From: an uncultured Solirubrobacteraceae bacterium
GTDB lineage: Bacteria > Actinomycetota > Thermoleophilia > Solirubrobacterales > Solirubrobacteraceae
Direction: 5' to 3'
DNA: 64,000 nt
Assembly: GCA_902806175.1 (NCBI GenBank)
Contig: CADCVQ010000009.1
Span: 20,655-84,654 of the forward strand
The notes under the pieces were generated by a model, which worked only from the letters and a program-made list of their open reading frames with translations, was not told where the DNA came from and ran no database searches. Of this stretch, positions 51,223-59,736 are shown piece by piece. The translations under genes and the position numbers were made by a program. The stretch's first letter is position 1. Every line of letters begins with the position of its first letter.

Positions 51223-51834
51223 CTACGTGCGGCGCAACTGCGCGCGCCAGCGGGCCGCGGTCCCGGGCGCGCGGACCAGCTCGATCCGCTCGGGCTCGAG
51301 GCCCTCGCTCGCGAAGGCCTCGACCTCGAGCCGGGTCAGCGGCCAGGGCGGACCGTCGGGTGGGTTGCCGGCCTCGTCGCGCGCCGTTGCGATGACGAGC
51401 AGCGTGCCGCCCGGCGCCACCGTGCTGACGATGCTCGCGGTCGCGCGCACGTGGTACGCGGGCGGCATGGACTGCACCGTGAGGCTCTCCACGACGAGGT
51501 CAAACGCCGCCCGCCACTGGGCGGGCAGGTCGAGGAGGTTCGCCACGCGGTAGTCGACGACCGTATCCGGAAAGCGGCTGCGCGCCATCGTTATCGCCGT
51601 GACCGATGCGTCGAAGCCGACGACGTCGAAGCCGCGCTCGGCGACGAGCTCCGCGTCGGCGCCCAGCCCGCTGCCGACGACGAGAGCGCGCCTGCCCGCG
51701 CCGTCGACGTCCCGTGCCCACTCCTCGAGCAGCGGATGAGGCCCGCCGCGGTCCCACGGGACGCTGTCGCGCCCGTCGGCGGCGGCACGATACATCCGCT
51801 CGAACACGGCCATCGGGTCGCGATCCTGGGTCAT
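51223..51834 (-). CDS. Class-I SAM-dependent methyltransferase (TPMT-like)
   Basis: 203 residues. Motif I ALVVGSGLGADAELVAERG, followed by VVGFDASVTAITMARSRFP and VVESLTVQSMPPAYH, matches small-molecule methyltransferases related to thiopurine methyltransferase (N-terminal PWDRGGPHPLLEEW is typical). Divergent from the L,D-transpeptidase gene across a 140-bp promoter region. Substrate unknown. Confidence 0.8.
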   Translation of the reverse strand: MTQDRDPMAVFERMYRAAADGRDSVPWDRGGPHPLLEEWARDVDGAGRRALVVGSGLGADAELVAERGFDVVGFDASVTAITMARSRFPDTVVDYRVANLLDLPAQWRAAFDLVVESLTVQSMPPAYHVRATASIVSTVAPGGTLLVIATARDEAGNPPDGPPWPLTRLEVEAFASEGLEPERIELVRAPGTAARWRAQLRRT

Positions 51835-51930
51835 CGGCCGTCATCTGCGACGGCGCGAGCGCGCGTGACGTCAGCTCGTGATCGGCTGTCGTTCATGGCG
51901 CGAACCTATCGGTGCGCGGCCGGCCTCGCG

Positions 51931-51959
51931 TTACACACAGCGCCGTGTGTGACTAACCT
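51931..51959 (+). promoter_or_regulatory. Putative promoter with overlapping inverted repeat
   Basis: TTACAC (51931-51936) and TAACCT (51954-51959) are separated by 17 bp, a reasonable -35/-10 pair for the L,D-transpeptidase gene. Its -35 lies in an inverted repeat TTACACAC-N6-GTGTGTGA (51931-51952, 7 of 8 bp matching), a likely operator site. It may serve either of the divergent genes. Confidence 0.45.
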
Positions 51960-51974
51960 GACTCGCCTCAGGGC

Positions 51975-53063
51975 ATGGTGCCCGACGCCCGTGCCCATCG
52001 CACCAACCGAAAGCCCCTCGTGACCCGCATCGCCATCATCGCCGCTCTCGCCCTTGCATTCCTCGCTGCCGCCGGGGTCGGGGCGCTCGCGTGGGCCGAC
52101 GGAAGCAGCGACGGACAGCTACCCGCGGGGGCGCGCGTGGCGGGTGTCGATGTTGGCGGGCTGACCCGCGAGCAGGCGCTCGAGCGCGCGCGCGGCCAGG
52201 TCGCCGCCCTGATCACGCGCCCGGCGCACGTGCAGCTCGGCGAGCGCCGCTACACGCTGTCGGCAGCGCAGGCCGGCGTGCGGGTCGACCCCGGCGGCGC
52301 GGTCGAGCGCGCCTACGCGGCGGGCCGCGAAGGGTCCTTCGTCGCCCGCGGCTGGCGCGCCCTGACCGGCGCGAACGTCGCCATCGACGTGCCGGTGCCC
52401 GTGTCGGCCGACCGCGCCGCGATCTCGCGGTTCGTGGCGCGGATCGAGCGCGAGCAGGCCCGCAAACCGGTCGACGCGTCGCTGAAGCTGACGCTCACGA
52501 GCGTCAGCATCAAGTCCGCGCGCGCGGGCCGCCGGCTGGCCGCGCGCGACGCGCTCGTCGCGCGCCTGACCCGCCGCTTGACGAGCCGTACCGACCAGCG
52601 CACGCTGCGGGCGCGAACCGTCGCGGTCGCGCCCACGGTCACCGACGAGAAGATCTTCGAGGCCAATCCCGTCGCGGTCACCGTCTCGCGCGACGAGCGC
52701 CGCGCGCGCGTCTTTCGCCGCGGCGAGCTCGTCAGGACCTACACCGTCGCCGTCGGCACCGCCGAGTACCCGACGCCGACCGGCCAGTTCGTCGTCCAGA
52801 CGATGCAGAAGAACCCCAGCTGGAGCGTTCCGCAGTCAGAATGGGCCGGCTCGCTGGCGGGCCAGACGATCCCGGGCGGCGATCCGCGCAACCCGCTCGT
52901 CGCGCGCTGGATCGGCATCAACGGCGCGGTCGGCTTTCACGGCACGAGCAGCGCGGGATCGCTTGGCAGCGCCGCCTCGCACGGCTGCATCCGGATGAGC
53001 CCCGGCGACGTCACCGACCTCTTCGAGCGCGTGCGCCCGGCGACGCCGGTGCTCGTCGCCTGA
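51975..53063 (+). CDS. L,D-transpeptidase (YkuD family) with peptidoglycan-binding-type N-domain
   Basis: 362 residues from ATG 51975; GTG 52020 is an alternative start that places the membrane anchor (IAIIAALALAFLAAAGVGAL) nearest the N-terminus. A PG_binding_4-like domain (RVAGVDVGGLTREQALERA) is followed by the YkuD catalytic domain (AVTVSRDERRARVFRRGEL, PTPTGQFVV) with H322, H336 and C338 in SHGCIRM. It forms 3-3 cross-links or anchors lipoproteins, as known for the family. Its stop is only 3 nt from the convergent GDPD stop. Confidence 0.9.
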   Translation: MVPDARAHRTNRKPLVTRIAIIAALALAFLAAAGVGALAWADGSSDGQLPAGARVAGVDVGGLTREQALERARGQVAALITRPAHVQLGERRYTLSAAQAGVRVDPGGAVERAYAAGREGSFVARGWRALTGANVAIDVPVPVSADRAAISRFVARIEREQARKPVDASLKLTLTSVSIKSARAGRRLAARDALVARLTRRLTSRTDQRTLRARTVAVAPTVTDEKIFEANPVAVTVSRDERRARVFRRGELVRTYTVAVGTAEYPTPTGQFVVQTMQKNPSWSVPQSEWAGSLAGQTIPGGDPRNPLVARWIGINGAVGFHGTSSAGSLGSAASHGCIRMSPGDVTDLFERVRPATPVLVA

Positions 53064-53066
53064 CGA

Positions 53067-54203
53067 TCACTCTCCGTCGCGAGCGGCCTTCGCGGTGTCG
53101 GGGTTGTCACTGAACACCCCGTCGACGCCGAGCTGGAAGAACTGCTCGTACTCGGCGATCGCGTTGCCGTACTCGGCGAGATTCGTGCTCGACCCCAGCT
53201 CGAGCGGCAAGAAGGTGTTCTCGTTGCGAAACGTGTAGGCGACGACGTCGAGCCCGGCGCGGTGCGCGTCGTCGACGAACGTCGTCGGCGGCAGTGACGC
53301 GCCGGTGGGGGCGCGCGGGACGATGTAGTCCTTCGACGGGCTGGCGACGTCCGCGTAGCGCGCCACCTCGCGCAGCCCGGCGGGGGTGGCCATCTGGCCG
53401 TATGTCAGCGAGCCGCCGGCCGCGAGCACGTCGCCGGGGCGCCGCGACCTGGCGTCGAACAGCTGCACGATCGGGACGCCCGGCAGCCGCCGGTCGAGCC
53501 GCTTGAGGTTGGCGACCTCGAAGGACTGCACCGTCACCATCCCGCCACGACCAACGAGCGCGTTGCGGCGCAGCGTCTGCACGAACGGCCCCTCGAGCGC
53601 GAGCCCGATCGAGCGGAAGTACGTCGAGTGCTTGAGCTCGGGGATGAGGCCGATCTCGCGGCGCAACTCGCGTGAGAGCTCGTCGCGCAGGTCGATGACC
53701 TCCTGGAAGGTCGGGATCTCGTAGCGGCCGTCGTAGATCGTGTTGCGCTGGCGCAGGTCGGGGAGGCGCTCCTTCGCGCGCAGCGTCTTCAGCTCGGCGA
53801 GCGTGAAGTCCTCGGTGAACCACTCGTTGGCGTAGATGACGCCGTCGATCACCTTCGTCGTGCGCCGGTCGGCGAACTCCGGGCGCGCGGACACATCGGT
53901 CGTCCCGCCGATCGAGGGCTCGTGGCGGGCGACGAGCACGTGGTCCTTCGTCGCGACGAGGTCGGGCTCGATGTAGTCGGCGCCCATCCGGGCGGCGAGG
54001 CGGTAGGCGCCGGCCGTGTGCTCCGGGCGGTAGCCCGAGGCGCCGCGATGGGCGTAGATCGTCGGATGATGCGTGCGCTGCTCGTCGTTGTGGGCGAGCG
54101 CGGCGCCGAGCGTCGACGACGACAGCTTGACGGTCCCGGCGAGCGACAGCAGGCCGACCGTGACGAGCAGCAGGACGAGGGTGCAGCGGCGAAGTGTGGA
54201 CAT
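53067..54203 (-). CDS. Exported glycerophosphodiester phosphodiesterase (GlpQ-type)
   Basis: 378 residues from ATG 54203, with an N-terminal hydrophobic export or anchor segment (LVLLLVTVGLLSLAGTVKL). GDPD active-site elements: YAHRGASGYRPEHTAGAY (HRG), ADYIEPDLVATKDHVLVARH (E-x-D, catalytic second His), PELKHS and the C-terminal VDGVFSDNPD. It hydrolyses glycerophosphodiesters to glycerol-3-phosphate and an alcohol, a known PhoP target in actinobacteria. Three PHO-box-like units lie 33-60 bp upstream of its start, so low-phosphate induction is likely. Confidence 0.88.
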   Translation of the reverse strand: MSTLRRCTLVLLLVTVGLLSLAGTVKLSSSTLGAALAHNDEQRTHHPTIYAHRGASGYRPEHTAGAYRLAARMGADYIEPDLVATKDHVLVARHEPSIGGTTDVSARPEFADRRTTKVIDGVIYANEWFTEDFTLAELKTLRAKERLPDLRQRNTIYDGRYEIPTFQEVIDLRDELSRELRREIGLIPELKHSTYFRSIGLALEGPFVQTLRRNALVGRGGMVTVQSFEVANLKRLDRRLPGVPIVQLFDARSRRPGDVLAAGGSLTYGQMATPAGLREVARYADVASPSKDYIVPRAPTGASLPPTTFVDDAHRAGLDVVAYTFRNENTFLPLELGSSTNLAEYGNAIAEYEQFFQLGVDGVFSDNPDTAKAARDGE

Positions 54204-54236
54204 GGCCGCAGCTAAGCCGCCGCCACGGCCGCCGAA

Positions 54237-54264
54237 GTGAACAGGCCGTGACTGTCGTGTGTAA
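54237..54264 (-). promoter_or_regulatory. PHO-box-like repeats before the GDPD gene
   Basis: On the minus strand TTACAC, AGTCAC and GTTCAC begin exactly 11 bp apart (plus-strand GTGTAA 54259, GTGACT 54248, GTGAAC 54237). They lie in the 64-bp gap between the cell-wall hydrolase stop (54268) and the GDPD start (54203). Confidence 0.7.
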
Positions 54265-54267
54265 GAA

Positions 54268-56961
54268 CTACTCGCCGCGATGTGACGCCGACGCCCGCGC
54301 CACCGGCACGCGGATCGCGTACTTCGACGGCTTCGCGGCGACGCTCGGGTTGTCGATCTTGCCGAGGCGGTCGATGAGCTTGATCCACTGCGACGGCTTG
54401 AGGACCGCATCGAGCTGGCTGGAGCCCGGTGTGCCCGCCTGGTACTGCGGGCGGAAGCCGACGTGGATGTGGTCGGCGTGGTCGCTCATCGCCAGGGTGT
54501 TGTCCGTGCCCTCGTAGCTCATCAGGCTGATGATCTGATTGGGCTTGATCGTGCCCTGCAGCGTCAGCAGGCGGCGGATCGCGATGTCGGTGATCGAGCC
54601 CTCGCCCTGGTGGCCGAGGATCGAGATCCCGTTGATCTTCGCGATGTCGACGGCGTTGCCGGAGCTGTGCGCCGAGACGTTGCCGCCGGCCGTGAAGTAG
54701 CCGTGGCCGCAGGTCAGCGAGGTGATCGTCGGCTTCAGGCCGCTGGCGGCGAGGAACTCGAGCGTCGCGAGGACGCGACGATCGACGCCGCCGGCCTCGA
54801 TGTCGCGGCGCCCGCAGGAGTAGACCTCGATGCGCGGGTTGTTCAGCACGCGCTGTGCGAGCGCGTCCTTGCTCATGAGCAGGATCTGGCCGATCGAGGC
54901 GCGATTGGCGTCGGGACCGATGAGCGCGTTGCGGCCCTGTGCGCGGTAGATCGCGGTCGACTCGAGCAGCTTCCAGCCGTCGAGGATCGGCTTGGGGTCG
55001 ATCCGCGGCGCGCCGCGCCCGGCGGGACGGATCTCGAAGTGCAGGCGCGGGGAGATCTCCTCGTCGGTCTGGCCGATGCGCCCGAGGATCGTGCCGGCGA
55101 TGATGCGCCGACCGACGAGCATCGGCTTGAGCTCGACCTCCTTGGGATCGAGGCCGTACACGCCGGTGAAGTAGGACTTGAGGGTGAGGTCGGCGGTGAC
55201 CGTCGAGCCGGCCTCGAGGATCTGCTGCGCGCCGCCGTTGGCGTGGGCCCTGCGGCGCGTCGGGTTGGCGAAGAGGCGCTCCTTCGGCAGCGCCCGCGAC
55301 GTGATCGCCATCTCGGCCGGCTTGGTGAGCGCCGCGGGGGCCTTCCTGGCCGCGCGGGGTACGGCACTCTTCTTCGTGGCGCGCCCGGCCGAGGCGGGCA
55401 GCGTCGGCCGCGGGTCGCGCGCCGGCAGCGCAAGCTCCTTGGCGATCGAGTCCTTGCTCTGGGTCTTGCGCTTGGGAACCGGCACGTGCTGGGAGACCTT
55501 CTTGAGGTGCGCGTACGTGTACGTGTTGCCGTAGACGTCGCGCAGGCGCACGAAGTTGCCCAGCCGCGGCGAGGTACCCATCGCGACGATCGTGCCATCC
55601 TGCACCGCGATCGCCGGGGAGCCTGCCTCGGCGAAGATGTCGATGCCGCGGCGGGTGGCCTGCGACTGGACCGGGTTGGCCACGTTCTGCCCGGCGGCCG
55701 CGCGGCGGCCAATCGTCCGCTCGGAGATGTCGTCGGCGTAGCGGGCTTTGGCGAAGACGGGGAAGTGACCCTGCGTCAGGCCGTTCAGCGAGCCGACGAG
55801 GTCGCTCGGCAGGCCGCCGATCAGGCGGGCGCGCATGAGCACCGACTCGACGTACCAGTCGGCGTGGTTGTAGGCGAAGATCGCACGGCGCAGATCCTGG
55901 TCGGCGCCTGCTGCGCGCAGATAGCGCGCGGCGGCGAAGATCGCGTCGACCGGGTTGAAGGGGTCCTTGCGCCCGTCGCGGTTGGCGTCGGTGCCGTAGG
56001 CCTTCCACGTCGCCGGCATGAACTGCATCCAGCCCAGCGCGCCGGCGGAGGAGATGTTCAGGTTGCGCCCGTAGTCGGTCTCGATCTCGTTGATCGCGGC
56101 CAGCACCTCCCAGCGGACGCCGTACTGGATGCCGGCCGCCTGGTAGATCGGCAGCAGAAACGGCGGGATGCGGAACTTGTCGATGAAGAAGTTCGGTACG
56201 CCGACGGGCGGTGAGCCGGGCAGTGCGAGCGACGTCGTCGGATTGGACATCGTCGGAACGCCCTGCGCGTTGCGAAGCGCGTTCTGCGGCGCGCGGTCGC
56301 GCTGTTCGCCGCGGTCGGGGGCGACGGTCCGCCGCGACCTGCGGGCGGGCATGCACGTGGCTGCGGCAGCGGTTGTCATCGCGGCGGCGCTCTTCTTCTT
56401 CGCCTCAGTCTCATCCTCGACCTTAGCCTTAGAGTTGCGGGCGGTCTTTGCCGATCCCGGCTTCGGGCACGCGGCGGGGCTGACGCGCTTGTCGGCGGCG
56501 GGTCCGGCGACGCCGGTGAACGGCAGCGGATCAGCCGGCTTGGCGGCGGGAGCGGCCGGCTCCGCGGGCGCGGGCGCGGGCGCGGGCTCCGGCGCGGGCT
56601 CGGGCTCCGCGGGTGCCGCGGGTTGCTCGGCGGGCGCGGGCGGCTCGGCGGGCGTGGCCGGGGCGGGCGTGGCCTGCGCGGGGGGTGAGGTTGTTGTCGT
56701 TGGCGCCCCGGACGCGGGCGCGGCGGCCTGCGTGGTCGCGGTTGCGGTCGGCGCCGCGGCCTCGCCCGCGCTGCCGGTACCGCCAGCCACCTGCGTCGGC
56801 GCGGTGGCGACGTGCTCCCCGGGGACGGGAGCGGCGTCCTGCGCCGTCGCCCCCAGCAGGTTGCCGCCCAGCGCGACGGCCACGACGCCCGCAGTGCACA
56901 GCGCTGCCGCGATACGTCCGCGACCGGAGTGATGCGTTGTGCCGTCGGGCTTGGCCTTCAT
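54268..56961 (-). CDS. Multi-domain peptidoglycan hydrolase (transglycosylase + M23-like + M15-like)
   Basis: 897 residues. Signal or anchor near 15-40, then a Pro/Ala/Glu-rich stretch (about 85-150) that could span the wall. Residues 255-380 are a lytic-transglycosylase domain (AAINEIETDYGRN with E294, GALGWMQFMPATW, DAIFAAARYL). Residues about 425-490 and 640-690 form an interrupted M23-like domain (DIFAEAGSPAIAVQDG, NTYTYAHL, PRLHFEIRPAG) with a 150-residue insert. The C-terminus has an M15-like fold with SAHSSGNAVDIAKI and DHADHIHVGF. The M23 site looks incomplete, the M15-like site intact. A cell-wall remodelling role is clear; the exact bonds cut are inferred. Confidence 0.85.
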   Translation of the reverse strand: MKAKPDGTTHHSGRGRIAAALCTAGVVAVALGGNLLGATAQDAAPVPGEHVATAPTQVAGGTGSAGEAAAPTATATTQAAAPASGAPTTTTSPPAQATPAPATPAEPPAPAEQPAAPAEPEPAPEPAPAPAPAEPAAPAAKPADPLPFTGVAGPAADKRVSPAACPKPGSAKTARNSKAKVEDETEAKKKSAAAMTTAAAATCMPARRSRRTVAPDRGEQRDRAPQNALRNAQGVPTMSNPTTSLALPGSPPVGVPNFFIDKFRIPPFLLPIYQAAGIQYGVRWEVLAAINEIETDYGRNLNISSAGALGWMQFMPATWKAYGTDANRDGRKDPFNPVDAIFAAARYLRAAGADQDLRRAIFAYNHADWYVESVLMRARLIGGLPSDLVGSLNGLTQGHFPVFAKARYADDISERTIGRRAAAGQNVANPVQSQATRRGIDIFAEAGSPAIAVQDGTIVAMGTSPRLGNFVRLRDVYGNTYTYAHLKKVSQHVPVPKRKTQSKDSIAKELALPARDPRPTLPASAGRATKKSAVPRAARKAPAALTKPAEMAITSRALPKERLFANPTRRRAHANGGAQQILEAGSTVTADLTLKSYFTGVYGLDPKEVELKPMLVGRRIIAGTILGRIGQTDEEISPRLHFEIRPAGRGAPRIDPKPILDGWKLLESTAIYRAQGRNALIGPDANRASIGQILLMSKDALAQRVLNNPRIEVYSCGRRDIEAGGVDRRVLATLEFLAASGLKPTITSLTCGHGYFTAGGNVSAHSSGNAVDIAKINGISILGHQGEGSITDIAIRRLLTLQGTIKPNQIISLMSYEGTDNTLAMSDHADHIHVGFRPQYQAGTPGSSQLDAVLKPSQWIKLIDRLGKIDNPSVAAKPSKYAIRVPVARASASHRGE

Positions 56962-57231
56962 GTGCTGTGGGTCCCTTGCCAGTAGATCGCAGTCCGCCCG
57001 CTGGGGCGATTGCTCGCGCTATCGGCCGCCACCCGTGCCACCTTGATCGCGGCGCGGGCGCAGTGGATCGACCGTCCGCGCAGCGTTCTCGCCGGCGGGA
57101 CGTTGGTCCAAGCAGGCGGGCGCGACGGGCCGCGGCCGGCGCAGCGCCACCGGGCAGCGCCTCGCCCGACCGCGCGCCGGGGTGAAGAATCGCCCATCTG
57201 ACCGTCAACTCAAGGGTGAGGCATGTCCTGC
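56962..57231. other. Upstream region of the cell-wall hydrolase, no gene
   Basis: This is the minus-strand leader of the hydrolase and the space before the PHO boxes of the orphan regulator. It is very GC-rich; overlapping frames on both strands lack protein-like composition. I looked for the c-di-AMP (ydaO) riboswitch often found before actinobacterial cell-wall hydrolases and did not recognise one. Confidence 0.45.
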
Positions 57232-57264
57232 TTCACACGTTCTTCACCGCGCGTTCACGACTCG
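57232..57264 (+). promoter_or_regulatory. Triple PHO-box-like repeat before the orphan winged-helix gene
   Basis: TTCACA (57232), TTCACC (57243) and TTCACG (57254) begin 11 bp apart, the best match in this window to PhoP/PhoB direct-repeat units. GATAAC (57263-57268) directly downstream could be the -10, giving a leader of about 30 nt before ATG 57306. Confidence 0.75.
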
Positions 57265-57305
57265 ATAACCCCGCTGCGTGCGGCGCTACGCAGCCTGCAA
57301 GCACG

Positions 57306-57629
57306 ATGCAGACGAGTCAAGGGGAACTTGTCAGGGTCGGCGAGCTGGAGATCCGCCCGCTGGAGGGGCTCGTGCTCGCCGACGGCCGCGCCCTCGTGCT
57401 GTCCGTGCGCGAGTTCGACCTGCTCCTGGCGCTCGCGAGCCACGTCGGTCGCGTCGTCTCGCGCGAGGAGCTCTACCGCCAGGCCTGGGGCGGAACGTTG
57501 CGCAGCGGCGACCGCTCGTGCGACGTCTACGTCCACAAGCTGCGCACGAAGCTCGAGCGTGCGCTGCCGCAGCAGCGCTTCATCCACACGCACGTCGGCT
57601 TCGGCTATCGGCTCGATCCGGCGCAGTGA
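57306..57629 (+). CDS. Orphan OmpR/PhoB-type winged-helix protein without receiver domain
   Basis: 107 residues from ATG 57306 consisting of one Trans_reg_C domain: VGELEIRPLEGLVLADGRAL (beta platform), LSVREFDLLLALASHVGRVV, DRSCDVYVHKLRTKLERAL (recognition helix) and FIHTHVGFGYRLDP. No receiver or phosphorylation site is present. The recognition helix closely resembles that of the response regulator at 62393, DRSVDVFVRKLRSKL, so both may bind the same DNA. It lies between its own triple PHO box and that of pstS. The ribosome-binding site is weak. Confidence 0.82.
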   Translation: MQTSQGELVRVGELEIRPLEGLVLADGRALVLSVREFDLLLALASHVGRVVSREELYRQAWGGTLRSGDRSCDVYVHKLRTKLERALPQQRFIHTHVGFGYRLDPAQ

Positions 57630-57659
57630 TCGGGCCCCCGGGCGGTTTGCCTGCCCGCC

Positions 57660-57681
57660 TTCACATCCTTTTCACACGGCG
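57660..57681 (+). promoter_or_regulatory. PHO-box-like repeat before pstS
   Basis: Two TTCACA units at 57660 and 57671, 11 bp apart, lie about 100 bp upstream of the pstS start. GGTAAC (57692-57697) could be the -10 element. Confidence 0.7.
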
Positions 57682-57762
57682 ACTACCGCCCGGTAACAGG
57701 ATGGTGGGCGTGCTGCTGCGACGGTCGGTCCCGCTATGGGAACTCTCAGAGGAGGACACACC

Positions 57763-58761
57763 TTGAAGCTCCATCGCTTCAGCACGGTGCTCGTCGCCTG
57801 CGGCGCGCTCGCCTTCGGCGTCGCGGCCTGCGGCGACGACGACGACGAAGGCACCGCCGGCGGGACAGACACCGCCGCAGAAGTCAGCCAGGACCTCAGC
57901 GGCTCGATCCGCATCGACGGCTCGTCGACGGTCCAGCCGGTCGCCGAGGCCGCCGTCGAGCTCTTCGCGGCCGAGGCCGCGAACGTCGACGTCAGCGTCG
58001 GCGGCGTCGGCACCGGCGACGGCTTCGAGAAGTTCTGCCGTGGCGAGCTGCAGATCGCCGACGCCTCGCGCGCCATCGAAAAAGACGAGTTCGAGGCCTG
58101 CGAGAAGCAGAACATCACGCCGGTCGAGGTGCAGGTCGGCATCGACGGCCTGTCGATCGTGGCCAACAAGGATCTGGCGATCCCGAACGACTGCATCACG
58201 ACGGCGCAGCTCAAGAAGCTGCTCGACCCGAAGTCGAAGGTCGCCAACTACAAGGAGCTCGGCGCCGGCTTCCCCGACCAGGCCGCGACGTTCTTCACGC
58301 CCGGCACGGAGTCGGGCACGTATGACTTCTTCACCGAGGTCGTCCTCGAGACGGATGCCGAGCAGCGCACGAACAAGGTCCAGACGTCCGCCGACGACAA
58401 CCAGATCGTGACCGGCATCGAGGGCACGAAGGGCGCACTGGGCTACGTCGGCTTCGCATTTGCCAACGCGCAGGCCGACAAGCTGAAGATCCTCGCGGTC
58501 GACGGCGGCGACGGCTGCGTGAAGCCGGAGGTCTCGACGATCGCCGACGGCACCTACAAGCCGCTGTCACGGCCGCTGTTCATGTACCCGAGCACCGAGA
58601 CGGCGAAGAAGCCCGAGGTCAAGGCGTACATCCAGTTCATCCTCGACAACAACGAGAAGGTCGTCTCGGCCGCGGACTACGTGCCGCTGACCGACGAGCT
58701 GCTCACAAAGGCGAAGGCCAACCTCGAGGCGGCCACGCCGGTCGAGGCGCCCGCGACCTAG
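57763..58761 (+). CDS. pstS: Phosphate ABC transporter substrate-binding lipoprotein PstS
   Basis: 332 residues from TTG 57763, chosen because AGAGGAGG (57748-57755) is ideally placed; the upstream ATG 57736 is not. Signal with lipobox VAAC followed by GDDDDEG marks a membrane lipoprotein. Phosphate-binding motifs SGSIRIDGSSTVQPVAEAA, GGVGTGDGFEKFCRGE and TPGTESGTYDFFTE match the PstS/SphX group. It binds phosphate outside the membrane and delivers it to PstCA. First gene of pstSCAB-phoU. Confidence 0.93.
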   Translation: MKLHRFSTVLVACGALAFGVAACGDDDDEGTAGGTDTAAEVSQDLSGSIRIDGSSTVQPVAEAAVELFAAEAANVDVSVGGVGTGDGFEKFCRGELQIADASRAIEKDEFEACEKQNITPVEVQVGIDGLSIVANKDLAIPNDCITTAQLKKLLDPKSKVANYKELGAGFPDQAATFFTPGTESGTYDFFTEVVLETDAEQRTNKVQTSADDNQIVTGIEGTKGALGYVGFAFANAQADKLKILAVDGGDGCVKPEVSTIADGTYKPLSRPLFMYPSTETAKKPEVKAYIQFILDNNEKVVSAADYVPLTDELLTKAKANLEAATPVEAPAT

Positions 58762-58771
58762 CGAAGACGAC

Positions 58772-59731
58772 GTGGACGGCGGACAAGAGCTCGCAGCGCG
58801 CCCAGGCACCGGGTCGGCTCCCCCCAGCCTGACCAGGGTCCGGACGCGCCGCTCCGCCGGCGAGCAGGCCATCAAGGTCCTGCTCGCCGGCGCCGCCGTC
58901 CTCTCGGTCCTGACGACGACCGGCATCGTCGTCACGCTCATCACGGAGTCCTCGAAGTTCTTCGGCGAGGTCCCGTTTCGTGACTTCTTCTTCGGCACGG
59001 ACTGGGCGCCGCTCGCCGGCGGCGCGTCGCAGTCCTTCGGCGTCGCCCCGCTGATCTGGAGCACGCTGTACCTCACGCTGATCGCCCTGATCGTCGCGGT
59101 GCCGCTCGGCCTCGGCGTCGGGGTCTACCTTGCCGAGTACGCGTCGCCGCGCGTGCGCAAGATCTTCAAGCCGATCGTCGAGCTGCTGGCCGGCATCCCG
59201 ACGATCGTGTTCGGCTACTTCGCTCTGACGTTCTTCACGCCGCTGCTGAAGGACGTCGGGATCAACCTCGAGGTCTTCAACGGCCTGTCGGGCGGCATCA
59301 TCCTCGGCATCCTCGTGCTGCCGACGATCGCGTCGGTGAGCGAGGACGCGATGTCCGCCGTGCCGCAGTCGCTGCGCGAGGGCGCCTTCGGCCTCGGCGC
59401 CGCGAAGTGGCAGGTCGTCGTCCGCGTCGTGTTCCCGGCGGCGCTGTCGGGCATCGTCGCCGCGCTCGTGCTCGGCGCCTCGCGGGCGATCGGCGAGACG
59501 GTCGTCATCCTCGTCGCGAGCGGAAACAACCCGAACCTGACGTTCGACCTCAGCGTCGCCCATCAGAACATGGCGGCCTTCATCGCGAACGTCGCCCGCG
59601 CCGACGTCTCGGCGGGAAGCGTCGCCTACGCGACGATCTTCGCCGTCGGCACGACGCTCTTCGCGATGACCTTCCTGCTCAACCTCATCGCGATCCGCTT
59701 CGTGCGCAAGTACCGGCAGGTCTACGAGTAG
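58772..59731 (+). CDS. pstC: Phosphate ABC transporter permease PstC
   Basis: 319 residues from GTG 58772. Six transmembrane helices, PstC-typical FFFGTDWAPLAGGASQSFGV after helix 1, and the EAA loop EDAMSAVPQSLREGAFGLGA that contacts PstB. Signatures PTIVFGYFAL and GASRAIGETVVILVASGN are those of the family. Only 10 nt separate it from pstS and 5 nt from pstA. Confidence 0.93.
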   Translation: MDGGQELAARPGTGSAPPSLTRVRTRRSAGEQAIKVLLAGAAVLSVLTTTGIVVTLITESSKFFGEVPFRDFFFGTDWAPLAGGASQSFGVAPLIWSTLYLTLIALIVAVPLGLGVGVYLAEYASPRVRKIFKPIVELLAGIPTIVFGYFALTFFTPLLKDVGINLEVFNGLSGGIILGILVLPTIASVSEDAMSAVPQSLREGAFGLGAAKWQVVVRVVFPAALSGIVAALVLGASRAIGETVVILVASGNNPNLTFDLSVAHQNMAAFIANVARADVSAGSVAYATIFAVGTTLFAMTFLLNLIAIRFVRKYRQVYE

Positions 59732-59736
59732 CAGCC

